DNA from: an uncultured Ignavibacteriales bacterium
GTDB lineage: Bacteria; Bacteroidota; Ignavibacteria; Ignavibacteriales; Ignavibacteriaceae
Length of the DNA: 5,922 bases
Direction of reading: 5' to 3'
NCBI GenBank assembly: GCA_903915485.1
Contig: CAIWTC010000180.1
Span: forward strand, 1 to 5,922
In this document: piece by piece, positions 1 to 5,922 of the stretch
Position numbering within the stretch: position 1 is the first letter of the stretch
How the letters are laid out: each line of letters starts with the position of its first letter
Made by a program: the position numbers and the translations under genes
The notes under the pieces: generated by a model
Seen by the model: the letters and a program-made list of their open reading frames with translations, nothing else
Told to the model about the DNA's origin: nothing
Databases searched by the model: none

Positions 1-221
1 AGATATATTCATTTAATAAAATAAGACTAATCGTAGCTCTTTAACTAATATTAAATACCTAAAGATTAACGTAAATCAATTGTAATTATCGAAAATTCAA
101 TAAGTATTGTTTAGGGAGTGTGGAGTTCAATTAGTATGCACACGAAAAATCTACTTTAAGCGCATATACTCAATGTAAAATCACCGAGGGAATAGCTTCT
201 AATGTAAGTTTATACCGATAA
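1..221. other. AT-rich non-coding stretch, no gene seen
   Basis: This segment lies downstream of the hydrolase stop codon. All three plus frames hit stops within the first 45 bases, so no gene enters from the left on that strand. On the minus strand the frames also close quickly, and the only ATG that could run off the left edge (bases 12-10) is too short to judge and has no ribosome binding site. The longest ATG-led frame noticed is 7 codons (from 136). I found no convincing rho-independent terminator for the hydrolase and no tRNA-like fold. Confidence 0.6.
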
Positions 222-1106
222 TCAGACTGTAAGTGAAGCCAGAAAATCGTCTACAAGTTTGTTAAATATTTCAGGCCGCTCAAAATAAACTGAATGCCCC
301 GCTTTCGGGACGCGATTTATCTTTGAATTACTAATCAATGAAGATGCTGCTTCTGCTGCTGCCGGCGGGAAGACTATATCCTCATCCCCCACTATAAAAA
401 GCACTGGTATTTTCAAATTTGTTAAAGCATTTGGGGCAAGCGTTCTTGAACTTCTTATATCTTTTCGTACTTTATCCTTGTAGGGAGTTGGAGTGAGGTC
501 ATAAATCTGTTTATAAAGGAAATTCATTTCTGGCTGTTCCATAGCCATTCGGGGACCTGTTGCAGCCAATAGCCCTTTTGATTTTAATTCGCTAGTAATT
601 TTTTCTGAAATGCTTTTCCATTTGTCAAGCTTTTTTATTTGCGGATGTTCTATTACACTATAGTTTAATTCACCGGTAGTAGATGCCAAAACTAATGAGC
701 GGATAGATGAGTTTTCTCTTAATGCATAATTTAATGATGTCCATCCACCCATTGATTGAGCAACTAAATTTATATCTTTTAGTCCAAGATGATTAATCAG
801 CGCAGAAAGGTCATCTGCAAATGCTTTTGCCCCAATTTTACCGGAAAGATTTTTGGATAATGAAAATCCACGATGAGAAAAAGTAACACAAGTAAATCGA
901 TCTATGAAATACGGAATCTGCTTCCACCATGATAAATGATTACCACCCAAACCATGGGCGAATATTAAGGGAGGGCCGCTTCCATATACTTCATAATATA
1001 TTTCGGCATCCTCAAGGATCAAGTAATCCTGAATGTGGTTTACTCTCCCAATAGGGGAAGAAATATTCGTTTTTTCTGTAGATGGTATATTTGAGTTATC
1101 AATCAT
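222..1106 (-). CDS. alpha/beta-hydrolase fold protein, substrate unknown
   Basis: A 294-residue protein of the alpha/beta-hydrolase superfamily, probably a cytoplasmic esterase- or C-C hydrolase-like enzyme, since no signal peptide or membrane segment is visible. The oxyanion-hole motif HGLGG is at residues 51-55 and the nucleophile elbow AQSMGG at 116-121, giving Ser118. The acid is probably Asp243 in GDEDIVFPP (240-248), and the base is His271 in AGHS. Residues 122-230 hold the helical cap region. Two positions differ from the usual pattern: the elbow begins with Ala instead of Gly, and the loop normally reading DxRGxGxS is SHRGFSLS (77-84). The first 25 or so residues are a polar extension before the first strand. 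Start chosen at 1106 because AGG lies 6 nt upstream of the ATG. It is the last of three minus-strand genes, 125 bp after the ABC-F gene. The fold is certain from the triad, but the substrate cannot be named. Confidence 0.9.
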   Translation of the reverse strand: MIDNSNIPSTEKTNISSPIGRVNHIQDYLILEDAEIYYEVYGSGPPLIFAHGLGGNHLSWWKQIPYFIDRFTCVTFSHRGFSLSKNLSGKIGAKAFADDLSALINHLGLKDINLVAQSMGGWTSLNYALRENSSIRSLVLASTTGELNYSVIEHPQIKKLDKWKSISEKITSELKSKGLLAATGPRMAMEQPEMNFLYKQIYDLTPTPYKDKVRKDIRSSRTLAPNALTNLKIPVLFIVGDEDIVFPPAAAEAASSLISNSKINRVPKAGHSVYFERPEIFNKLVDDFLASLTV

Positions 1107-1120
1107 TTTTTACCTAACAT
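1100..1120 (-). promoter_or_regulatory. ribosome binding site and overlapping 5-codon minicistron before the hydrolase
   Basis: On the minus strand AGG (1115-1113) precedes the hydrolase ATG by 6 nt, which supports that start. An ATG at 1120-1118 opens a reading frame of only five codons (Met-Leu-Gly-Lys-Lys). Its TGA overlaps the hydrolase start as ATGA (1106-1103). Such an overlap can couple translation, but the mini-frame has no well-placed ribosome binding site of its own, so it may be chance. Confidence 0.35.
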
Positions 1121-1231
1121 TTGTATTATTCAGTCCCTTTTATTGATTTAGATAAACTTTTGAAACAACAATTTACAGGACATTATTAAATATAACATTA
1201 TTATTTCGCGATTCGTTCTCCGACGGAAAAA

Positions 1232-3142
1232 TTAATTAGAATTAAGAAGTGCTTTTTTCTTTTCTAATTCATCCCACCTCAAGTACAGTTTTTCTGCTTC
1301 ACTTTTTGCCAATTCAAGTTTTAAGTTAAGTTCAGTAATTTGATCTGAATATTTATCATAAAAATCATGCGAGGCAAAAATAGACTCAATTCTTTCGACT
1401 TCTGTTTCGGCCGCCTCAATTGCGGGCTGTATTAATTCAAGCTCTTTGTTCTCCGCCCATGATAGTTTTTTCACAGTTTGTTTTTGTTTTGCGGATTCTT
1501 TGCGAACTGCAAGCGCTGCATTATCACTTTCAATCTTCAAAGCATTTAGCCTGGAGGTGCGCTTCTCAACATAATAATCGTAATTGCCTTCACTGATATA
1601 TACTTCGCCGTTTCCTTCAAGTGCGAGAATCGTATCACATACTCTGTTTAAGAAATATCTATCGTGACTTACTATAGTGACACATCCCTCAAAACCTGAG
1701 AGAGCCTCTTCAAGAATCCTTAATGTTGGCAAGTCCAAATCATTTGTCGGCTCATCGAGTAAAAGGAAGTTACCTCCGTTTTTTAGAATACTTGCCAGAG
1801 TGAGACGGCTTTTTTCACCACCGGAAAGTTTACCAACTTTGGTATTGATGCGGTCATCAGAAAACAAAAAGCGGCGCAGATAAGTCCAGACCGGAATAGT
1901 TTGTCTTCCAAACCTTACCACTTCAGAGCCTTCACCGATTGCCAGCATCACGGTGTCTTCATCATTCAACAAAAGCCTTGCCTGATCTACATAATTAAAC
2001 TCTGTCCGCTCACCATGCTCAATAACACCACTTGTGGGACGAAGTTCACCTAGAAGCAATTTAAGTAAAGTTGTTTTGCCGACACCATTCTTCCCTACTA
2101 TACCAATTTTCTTGCCGCGTTCGAAGCAGTAAGTGAACATATCGAAAAGTTGTTTTCCTCCAATTTTCATCCCGACTTCTTTTAAGTCCAGAACTTTATT
2201 TCCAAGCCTTTCAGGGCTCGGGATGATGAGTTCAACATCCAATTCTTTTTCAAGAGATGGTGCAGATGCCGCCTCATAATAATCATCAATTCTACTTTTA
2301 GCTTTTGTTCTTCTTGCACGCGGTCCTCTGCGCATCCACTCGAGTTCCCGTTTCAAAAAGCTTTGCCGTTTTTTTTCGTCAACTTCAGCAACTGCTTCTC
2401 GAATTGATTTATTTATTAGATAATCAGTATAGTTTCCACGGTGCGAAATAAATGTTCCATCTGAAAGTTCAACAATGCTTGTTGCAATTCTATCAAGGAA
2501 GTATCTGTCGTGCGTAACGAAGATACAGGTACCTTTATAACCTGCCAAATATTTCTCAATCCATTCGATTGAGTCAGTATCAAGATGATTAGTAGGTTCA
2601 TCTAATATAAGTAAATCGGGTTCTGATATGAGCGACCGGCAAAGTGCAACACGGCGTTTTTCTCCTCCTGAAAGAGTTGCAATATCGCGTGCGCCATCAG
2701 GAGTATGAAGTTCTTTCATTAGTAGATTTATTTTGCGTTCTAAGTTCCAACCGTCGTGCCGTATGATTTCTTCTTCAATTAAATGGTGATGCTTTGAGTC
2801 AATGGAGTGATCCTCATACTGCAGAAGTAAGTTACGGATATATGCCGCCCCTGATAATATATTTTCATATACATTGATTGATTCATCTAATGTAAATTCC
2901 TGCGAAAGAAATCCGACACGCAAATCTTTTCTGCGCGCAACTTCACCGGAATCAGCATCCAAAGTGCCCGAAAGTATTTTGAGAAAAGTAGATTTACCGG
3001 CACCGTTACGGCCCACAAGACCAATGCGGTCCTCTTCGTGTACCGTCAATGATGCTTTGTCAAGGACAATTTGAGGACCATAAGCAACGGATAACTCCAT
3101 TGCTGTAAGAATAACTGGTTTAACGGATTCGGCAGACGCCAT
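1232..3142 (-). CDS. uup: ABC-F family ATPase, Uup type
   Basis: A 636-residue cytoplasmic ABC-F protein with two ATP-binding cassettes on one chain and no membrane domain. Cassette 1 has Walker A GRNGAGKST (44-52), signature LSGGE (157-161), Walker B LILDEP with NHLD (178-188) and switch His211. Cassette 2 has Walker A GKNGVGKTT (350-358), LSGGE (439-443), LLLDEP with NDLD (460-470) and His493. The linker carries ELEWMRRGPRARRTKAKSRI (266-285), the basic stretch typical of Uup rather than EttA or YheS. Residues about 535-630 are a charged, coiled-coil C-terminal domain, as in Uup, and the length matches E. coli Uup (about 635). Known family roles are ribosome-associated relief of stalled translation and, for Uup, binding branched DNA and limiting transposon precise excision. 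All catalytic motifs are intact. Met15 (MELSVAYG) is an alternative start close to where the first cassette begins. Met1 is preferred only weakly, because GGAG lies a rather long 13 nt upstream. Confidence 0.95.
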   Translation of the reverse strand: MASAESVKPVILTAMELSVAYGPQIVLDKASLTVHEEDRIGLVGRNGAGKSTFLKILSGTLDADSGEVARRKDLRVGFLSQEFTLDESINVYENILSGAAYIRNLLLQYEDHSIDSKHHHLIEEEIIRHDGWNLERKINLLMKELHTPDGARDIATLSGGEKRRVALCRSLISEPDLLILDEPTNHLDTDSIEWIEKYLAGYKGTCIFVTHDRYFLDRIATSIVELSDGTFISHRGNYTDYLINKSIREAVAEVDEKKRQSFLKRELEWMRRGPRARRTKAKSRIDDYYEAASAPSLEKELDVELIIPSPERLGNKVLDLKEVGMKIGGKQLFDMFTYCFERGKKIGIVGKNGVGKTTLLKLLLGELRPTSGVIEHGERTEFNYVDQARLLLNDEDTVMLAIGEGSEVVRFGRQTIPVWTYLRRFLFSDDRINTKVGKLSGGEKSRLTLASILKNGGNFLLLDEPTNDLDLPTLRILEEALSGFEGCVTIVSHDRYFLNRVCDTILALEGNGEVYISEGNYDYYVEKRTSRLNALKIESDNAALAVRKESAKQKQTVKKLSWAENKELELIQPAIEAAETEVERIESIFASHDFYDKYSDQITELNLKLELAKSEAEKLYLRWDELEKKKALLNSN

Positions 3143-3177
3143 TTATGCTTTAAGACTCCAAATAAATATTTTTGAAG

Positions 3178-3190
3178 CCTTAATATAAGG
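3178..3190. repeat. perfect 13-bp palindrome upstream of the ABC-F gene
   Basis: CCTTA and TAAGG flank a 3-nt centre (CCTTAATATAAGG). The site sits 36-48 bp upstream of the ABC-F start codon, inside the 129-bp gap after the ATP-grasp gene. It could be a small operator or a weak hairpin in the leader. No T-run follows it on either strand, so it does not look like a terminator. Short AT-rich palindromes arise by chance, hence the low functional confidence. Confidence 0.35.
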
Positions 3191-3271
3191 AAATAAGATG
3201 AGGATTTCTTTGAAGAACATGATTAAAGAGTATGAGTTTAAGACAGTAGGATTGTGGTAAGGTTTATTACA

Positions 3272-4285
3272 TCAAGACATTATGCCTATTTTTGCGACAT
3301 TATCTTTATAGCAAAATGTTCCTATGTTAACTTTCAAATCACACTCATCTGGTTCTCCGCCACTAAGCCACTTAACTATTGCGCGCGGTACATTTGCCCC
3401 GGCAAGTTGAGAGAAAGGATAACATCCTCCGAAGCGTGGGTTTAGGTCCAAAGCATATACTTTGTCTTCACTAAACATGCAGTCAACATTGCAATTTGCG
3501 GGATGCCTTAAAGTCTCGCCTATTTGTTTTCCAAGTTTCAAAATCGGTTCATGTGATTCGAAAACTATTGGGTTTGATTCTCCCGCAATAATTCCAAGTT
3601 TATGCTTTATAAATGTTGCACGGTGATTTCCATTCAAATCGTTCACTACATCAAGACCATACTCAACACCATTTATTTTGCTTTGAATAATTGATGCATG
3701 TTTTATATCAGCAGAGATAGTATTCTTTAAGAATGATTTACGAATTACTTTATCAGACACCGCCAAATATAAATCTAACTCAGATTCATCCTCAGCAATG
3801 AATACGCCAATGGACCCCATGCCAAAACGAGGCTTGATAACTACAGGATATGAACATTCACCCTTATTAATACTGTTAATAAACTCTTGCTTCGATAAAA
3901 AACTTTGCGGTGTAAGAATATTATTCTTTTCCATGTATAGATGTGTCAGCCATTTATCATTACAGGCCTCAACTATATCATAGTCAGCAACTATAATCTT
4001 AATTCCGTGGGAAAGAAATTCACTTTTAGCTTTGCTAAATACCGGTAAGTTCAAATCTGTTAAAGGGATTACTGCGTTTATCTTGTTCTCAATGCAATAA
4101 TTAAGAATAGAATCTTTATAGCCCGGAGAAAACATAGTTGGAGAGATGAAATATTTATCAGCAACTAACATTGCTGGCTGCATTTCAGAATTTGAGGCAT
4201 GAACCTCCCCTTGGCCTGCAAGTGCATCCTGAAAATACTCAATTAAATAAGCGCGTTTACCGATTGGCAGCAATAAAATATTCAT
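3272..4285 (-). CDS. ATP-grasp domain ligase, CarB-like fold, substrate unknown
   Basis: A 337-residue cytoplasmic ATP-grasp enzyme. These enzymes activate a carboxylate as an acyl phosphate using ATP and join it to a nucleophile, usually an amine. Residues 1-110 form the pre-ATP-grasp domain, starting MNILLLPIGKRAYLIEYF and including AVIPLTDLNLP (71-81). The central domain has the ATP-binding strand and glycine-rich loop VVIKPRFGMGSIGVF (148-162), with Lys151 as the likely phosphate ligand. The metal-binding end is ALDLNPRFGG (278-287), where Asp280 and Asn282 take the places of the usual Glu and Asn. The YPFSQLAGAN segment (289-298) follows. This arrangement matches carbamoyl-phosphate-synthase-like ATP-grasp proteins often found singly or in surface-polysaccharide loci, but no such genes are visible here. 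The ATG at 4285 is preceded closely by AGGA (only 2 nt gap), and an upstream ATG closes at once, so this start is favoured. It is divergent from the GH97 gene. Confidence 0.9.
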   Translation of the reverse strand: MNILLLPIGKRAYLIEYFQDALAGQGEVHASNSEMQPAMLVADKYFISPTMFSPGYKDSILNYCIENKINAVIPLTDLNLPVFSKAKSEFLSHGIKIIVADYDIVEACNDKWLTHLYMEKNNILTPQSFLSKQEFINSINKGECSYPVVIKPRFGMGSIGVFIAEDESELDLYLAVSDKVIRKSFLKNTISADIKHASIIQSKINGVEYGLDVVNDLNGNHRATFIKHKLGIIAGESNPIVFESHEPILKLGKQIGETLRHPANCNVDCMFSEDKVYALDLNPRFGGCYPFSQLAGANVPRAIVKWLSGGEPDECDLKVNIGTFCYKDNVAKIGIMS

Positions 4286-4364
4286 AATCCTATATCATTT
4301 TTTTATCTATCAGTTCTAAATTTAATAAAGATAATCGATTATTCTAAGACCCACCTCATATATT

Positions 4365-4396
4365 TTTGCCGGAAGTGCATTTATTTACAACTTTTG
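4365..4396 (+). promoter_or_regulatory. candidate Bacteroidota-type promoter for the GH97 gene
   Basis: TTTG (4365-4368) lies 20 nt before AACTTTTG (4389-4396). The latter matches five of the six fixed positions of the Bacteroidota -7 element TAnnTTTG, and the spacing agrees with the -33/-7 arrangement known in that phylum. Transcription would start near 4400 and leave a leader of about 65-70 nt. The match is imperfect and the region is AT-rich, so this is a candidate only, and it applies only if the host uses a Bacteroides-type primary sigma factor. Confidence 0.3.
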
Positions 4397-4409
4397 CAAA
4401 TTTATTTGC
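4396..4409. repeat. perfect 14-bp inverted repeat, possible operator
   Basis: GCAAAT and ATTTGC are exact reverse complements separated by TT. The repeat sits at the predicted start point of the candidate GH97 promoter and also overlaps the TAAATTTG box on the minus strand. A protein bound here could affect both divergent genes. The symmetry is seen directly; the operator role is inference, and AT-rich DNA gives such repeats by chance fairly often. Confidence 0.35.
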
Positions 4410-4468
4410 CCATTCTTTATTTAATCTCTAATTTTATACTCGTAATCATGTTTTATCGGAATTATACT

Positions 4469-5922
4469 ATGAAATCATTATTATCATCAAGCTTATTTGC
4501 GATACTCATCTGCAGCACTGTAATTGCTCAGAGTTTATATTCGCCTGACAAATCAAATTGCGTAACTTTTACTTTGTCCTCCAAAGGCAATGCACTGTAT
4601 GAAATAAGTCATAATGGAAAAATTGTCGTCGCCCCCAGCGCGTTAGGAGTTGAATTGAAAGAAGTTGGCAATTTTAATGAAGGGTTCAAGATTGCTTCCA
4701 TCGACACATCTTCATTTGATGAAACATGGAACCCGGTCCTTGGCGAATATAAGTCCATTAGGAATCATTACAATGAACTCAACATCAACCTTTCTAAAAC
4801 TGATTCACACGATAAAATATTTTTACTTACAATCAGATTCCGTGCTTATGATGACGGAGTAGGTTTCCGATATGAATTTCCCAAGCAGCCAAACTTAAAC
4901 TATTTCACACTGATTGAAGAGAACACTACTTTTCAACTTACGGGGAATCATAAAACATTTTGGGTCCCCGGTGACTTTGATTCACAGGAATACAGATACA
5001 GCACAACTCCCCTATCTGAGGTCCACTCATTCATGGGGAAAAATGATAATGCTGTCGGTACTAAATCAATCTTAAACGACAGCACTGTTCAATCTCCCCT
5101 GCTGTTAAAATCAGCCGACGGGCTTTATATAAGTATTTTTGAAGCGGCATTAATTGACTATCCCGCAATGCATTTGCTTGTTGACCGCACCAACTTTAAG
5201 TTAAAATCATTTCTTGCCCCTAATGCAGTGGGGAGCAAAGCGTTTCTTCAGTCTCCATTCACAACGCCTTGGAGAACAATAACTGCAAGTGAAAACGCAG
5301 CAGACATTATTTCTTCTCACCTGATTTTGAATCTAAATGAACCTTGTAAATTGAAAGATGTAAGTTGGATTAAACCTCAGAAATTTGTTGGTATATGGTG
5401 GGAGATGCATGTAGGGAAATCATCATGGAATTATTCTGATACTTTTAATCTTAAATTATCAGAAACAAATTGGAGTATGCTAAAACCAAATGGCCATCAT
5501 GGAGCAACCACCAAAAGAACAATGCAATACATTGATTTTGCATCAAAACATAAAATTGACGGGGTGCTCGTTGAAGGATGGAATATTGGATGGGAAGATT
5601 GGTACGGGAATAACAAAGAAGAAGTTTTTGATTTTGTAACTCCATATCCTGACTTCGATGTTAAAAAACTTCAGAGATACGCTAAATCAAAAAATGTAAA
5701 ATTGATTATGCATCATGAGACTTCGGCATCTGCAACAAATTACGAAAGAAGAATGGACACTGCATTCAAGTTCATGGCGGCGCATGGATATAACTCTGTT
5801 AAGACAGGATATGTAGGTAAAATTATTCCACGAGGAGAGTATCACGATGGACAGTGGATGGTTAATCATTACCTTCGTGTAGCTCAAAAGGCGTCAGATT
5901 ATAAAATTATGGTTGATGCCCA
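4469..5922 (+). CDS. GH97 family glycoside hydrolase, SusB-like alpha-glucosidase (partial, cut by window end)
   Basis: The first 484 residues of a secreted glycoside hydrolase family 97 enzyme. Family members run to roughly 640-740 residues, so about two thirds is present. Residues 1-20 form a signal peptide (MKSLLSSSLFAILICSTVIA, cut before Gln21), pointing to the periplasm. Cys15 lacks a proper lipobox. The N-terminal beta-sandwich spans about 21-300 and includes RFRAYDDGVGFRYEF and FEAALIDYPAM (Glu225 may be a calcium ligand). The barrel domain begins near FVGIWWEMHVGKSSW, followed by LVEGWNIGWEDW (367-378), MHHETSA (414-420) and VKTGYVGKIIPRGEYHDGQW (444-463). Glu457 lines up with SusB Glu439. 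Gly447 stands where retaining GH97 alpha-galactosidases have their nucleophile Asp, so this is the inverting, calcium-dependent alpha-glucosidase type. The sequence stops just before the expected HE (SusB Glu508) and before the general acid (Glu532). The ATG at 4469 is preferred over in-frame 4448 because it gives a clean signal peptide and has GGA 8 nt upstream. Confidence 0.93.
   Translation, partial: MKSLLSSSLFAILICSTVIAQSLYSPDKSNCVTFTLSSKGNALYEISHNGKIVVAPSALGVELKEVGNFNEGFKIASIDTSSFDETWNPVLGEYKSIRNHYNELNINLSKTDSHDKIFLLTIRFRAYDDGVGFRYEFPKQPNLNYFTLIEENTTFQLTGNHKTFWVPGDFDSQEYRYSTTPLSEVHSFMGKNDNAVGTKSILNDSTVQSPLLLKSADGLYISIFEAALIDYPAMHLLVDRTNFKLKSFLAPNAVGSKAFLQSPFTTPWRTITASENAADIISSHLILNLNEPCKLKDVSWIKPQKFVGIWWEMHVGKSSWNYSDTFNLKLSETNWSMLKPNGHHGATTKRTMQYIDFASKHKIDGVLVEGWNIGWEDWYGNNKEEVFDFVTPYPDFDVKKLQRYAKSKNVKLIMHHETSASATNYERRMDTAFKFMAAHGYNSVKTGYVGKIIPRGEYHDGQWMVNHYLRVAQKASDYKIMVDA

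Larger units (their letters stand above)
4286..4468. promoter_or_regulatory. divergent intergenic region between ATP-grasp and GH97 genes
   Basis: This 183-bp AT-rich gap must hold the promoters of both flanking genes, since they are transcribed away from each other. Besides the candidate plus-strand promoter and inverted repeat listed separately, the minus strand shows TAAATTTG (4404-4397), an exact fit to the Bacteroidota TAnnTTTG element. It has no matching TTTG element at the expected distance upstream. A second exact fit on the plus strand, TATTTTTG (4361-4368), likewise lacks an upstream partner. No small gene was seen. Confidence 0.5.

Noticed and set aside
118..143. GTGTG and CACAC arms with a 16-nt loop, possible terminator after the hydrolase
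   Set aside because: The stem is only 5 bp with a large loop, and no T-run follows on the minus strand, so it would not terminate hydrolase transcription.
1216..1230. TCCG-A-CGGA symmetric site just after the ABC-F stop codon
   Set aside because: The centre is one base, which cannot form a hairpin loop. Outer pairs are broken by a mismatch and no T-run follows, so it is not a terminator.
1677..3074. Open frames opposite or out of frame within the ABC-F gene (1677-1883, 2416-2601, 2874-3074)
   Set aside because: They lie wholly inside a gene whose own frame encodes intact conserved motifs. Their translations show no domain and no ribosome binding site was noticed; they are shadows of the real frame.
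3254..3983. Plus-strand open frames opposite the ATP-grasp gene (3254-3445 and 3798-3983)
   Set aside because: Both overlap the well-supported ATP-grasp coding sequence antisense, and their translations resemble no protein family.
222..4285. The three minus-strand genes as a defence or antibiotic-resistance cassette
   Set aside because: The ABC-F protein has the Uup-type linker and C-terminal domain rather than an antibiotic-resistance ABC-F layout. The other two genes have no defence domain, and the intergenic gaps of over 120 bp argue against a tight operon.
4448..4468. Upstream in-frame ATG at 4448 as the GH97 start
   Set aside because: It would add seven residues (MFYRNYT) before a standard signal peptide and has no ribosome binding site, whereas 4469 has GGA 8 nt upstream and begins with a normal MKS leader.
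4665..5887. Short open frames inside the GH97 gene (plus 4665-4862; minus 5451-5645 and 5687-5887)
   Set aside because: The GH97 frame is uninterrupted from 4469 to the window end and carries family motifs throughout, so these are out-of-frame shadows.

Overview
The window carries four protein-coding genes on an AT-rich background, with protein types and base use that fit the Bacteroidota/FCB group (Bacteroidota, Ignavibacteriota and relatives). The best taxonomic hint is a secreted GH97 glycosidase closely resembling Bacteroides SusB. The lack of strong Shine-Dalgarno sequences before most starts and the presence of TTTG / TAnnTTTG-like promoter elements agree with this. No rRNA, tRNA, CRISPR array, insertion sequence or phage gene was seen, so the phylum call is an inference from protein families only.

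Layout: bases 1-221 hold no supportable gene. Three genes then lie on the minus strand. In transcription order (right to left) they are an ATP-grasp ligase of unknown substrate (4285-3272), an ABC-F ATPase of the Uup type (3142-1232) and an alpha/beta-hydrolase (1106-222). They are separated by 129 and 125 bp, wide enough that each could have its own promoter, so a shared operon is possible but not shown. A 183-bp divergent intergenic region (4286-4468) separates them from the only plus-strand gene, a GH97 enzyme starting at 4469 and cut by the right edge of the window after 484 codons. This region contains a candidate Bacteroidota-type promoter and a perfect 14-bp inverted repeat at its predicted transcription start.

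Functionally the genes do not form a recognisable pathway. The GH97 enzyme would act in the periplasm on alpha-linked glucosides. The Uup-like protein is a cytoplasmic ribosome/DNA-associated ATPase. The ATP-grasp protein makes an unknown amide or related bond, and the hydrolase is a cytoplasmic esterase-like protein of unknown substrate. I see no evidence of a new multi-gene system. The points worth a second look are single-residue departures from family consensus in the hydrolase and the ATP-grasp protein, the inverting-type active-site signature of the GH97 enzyme, and short regulatory-looking palindromes in two intergenic regions.
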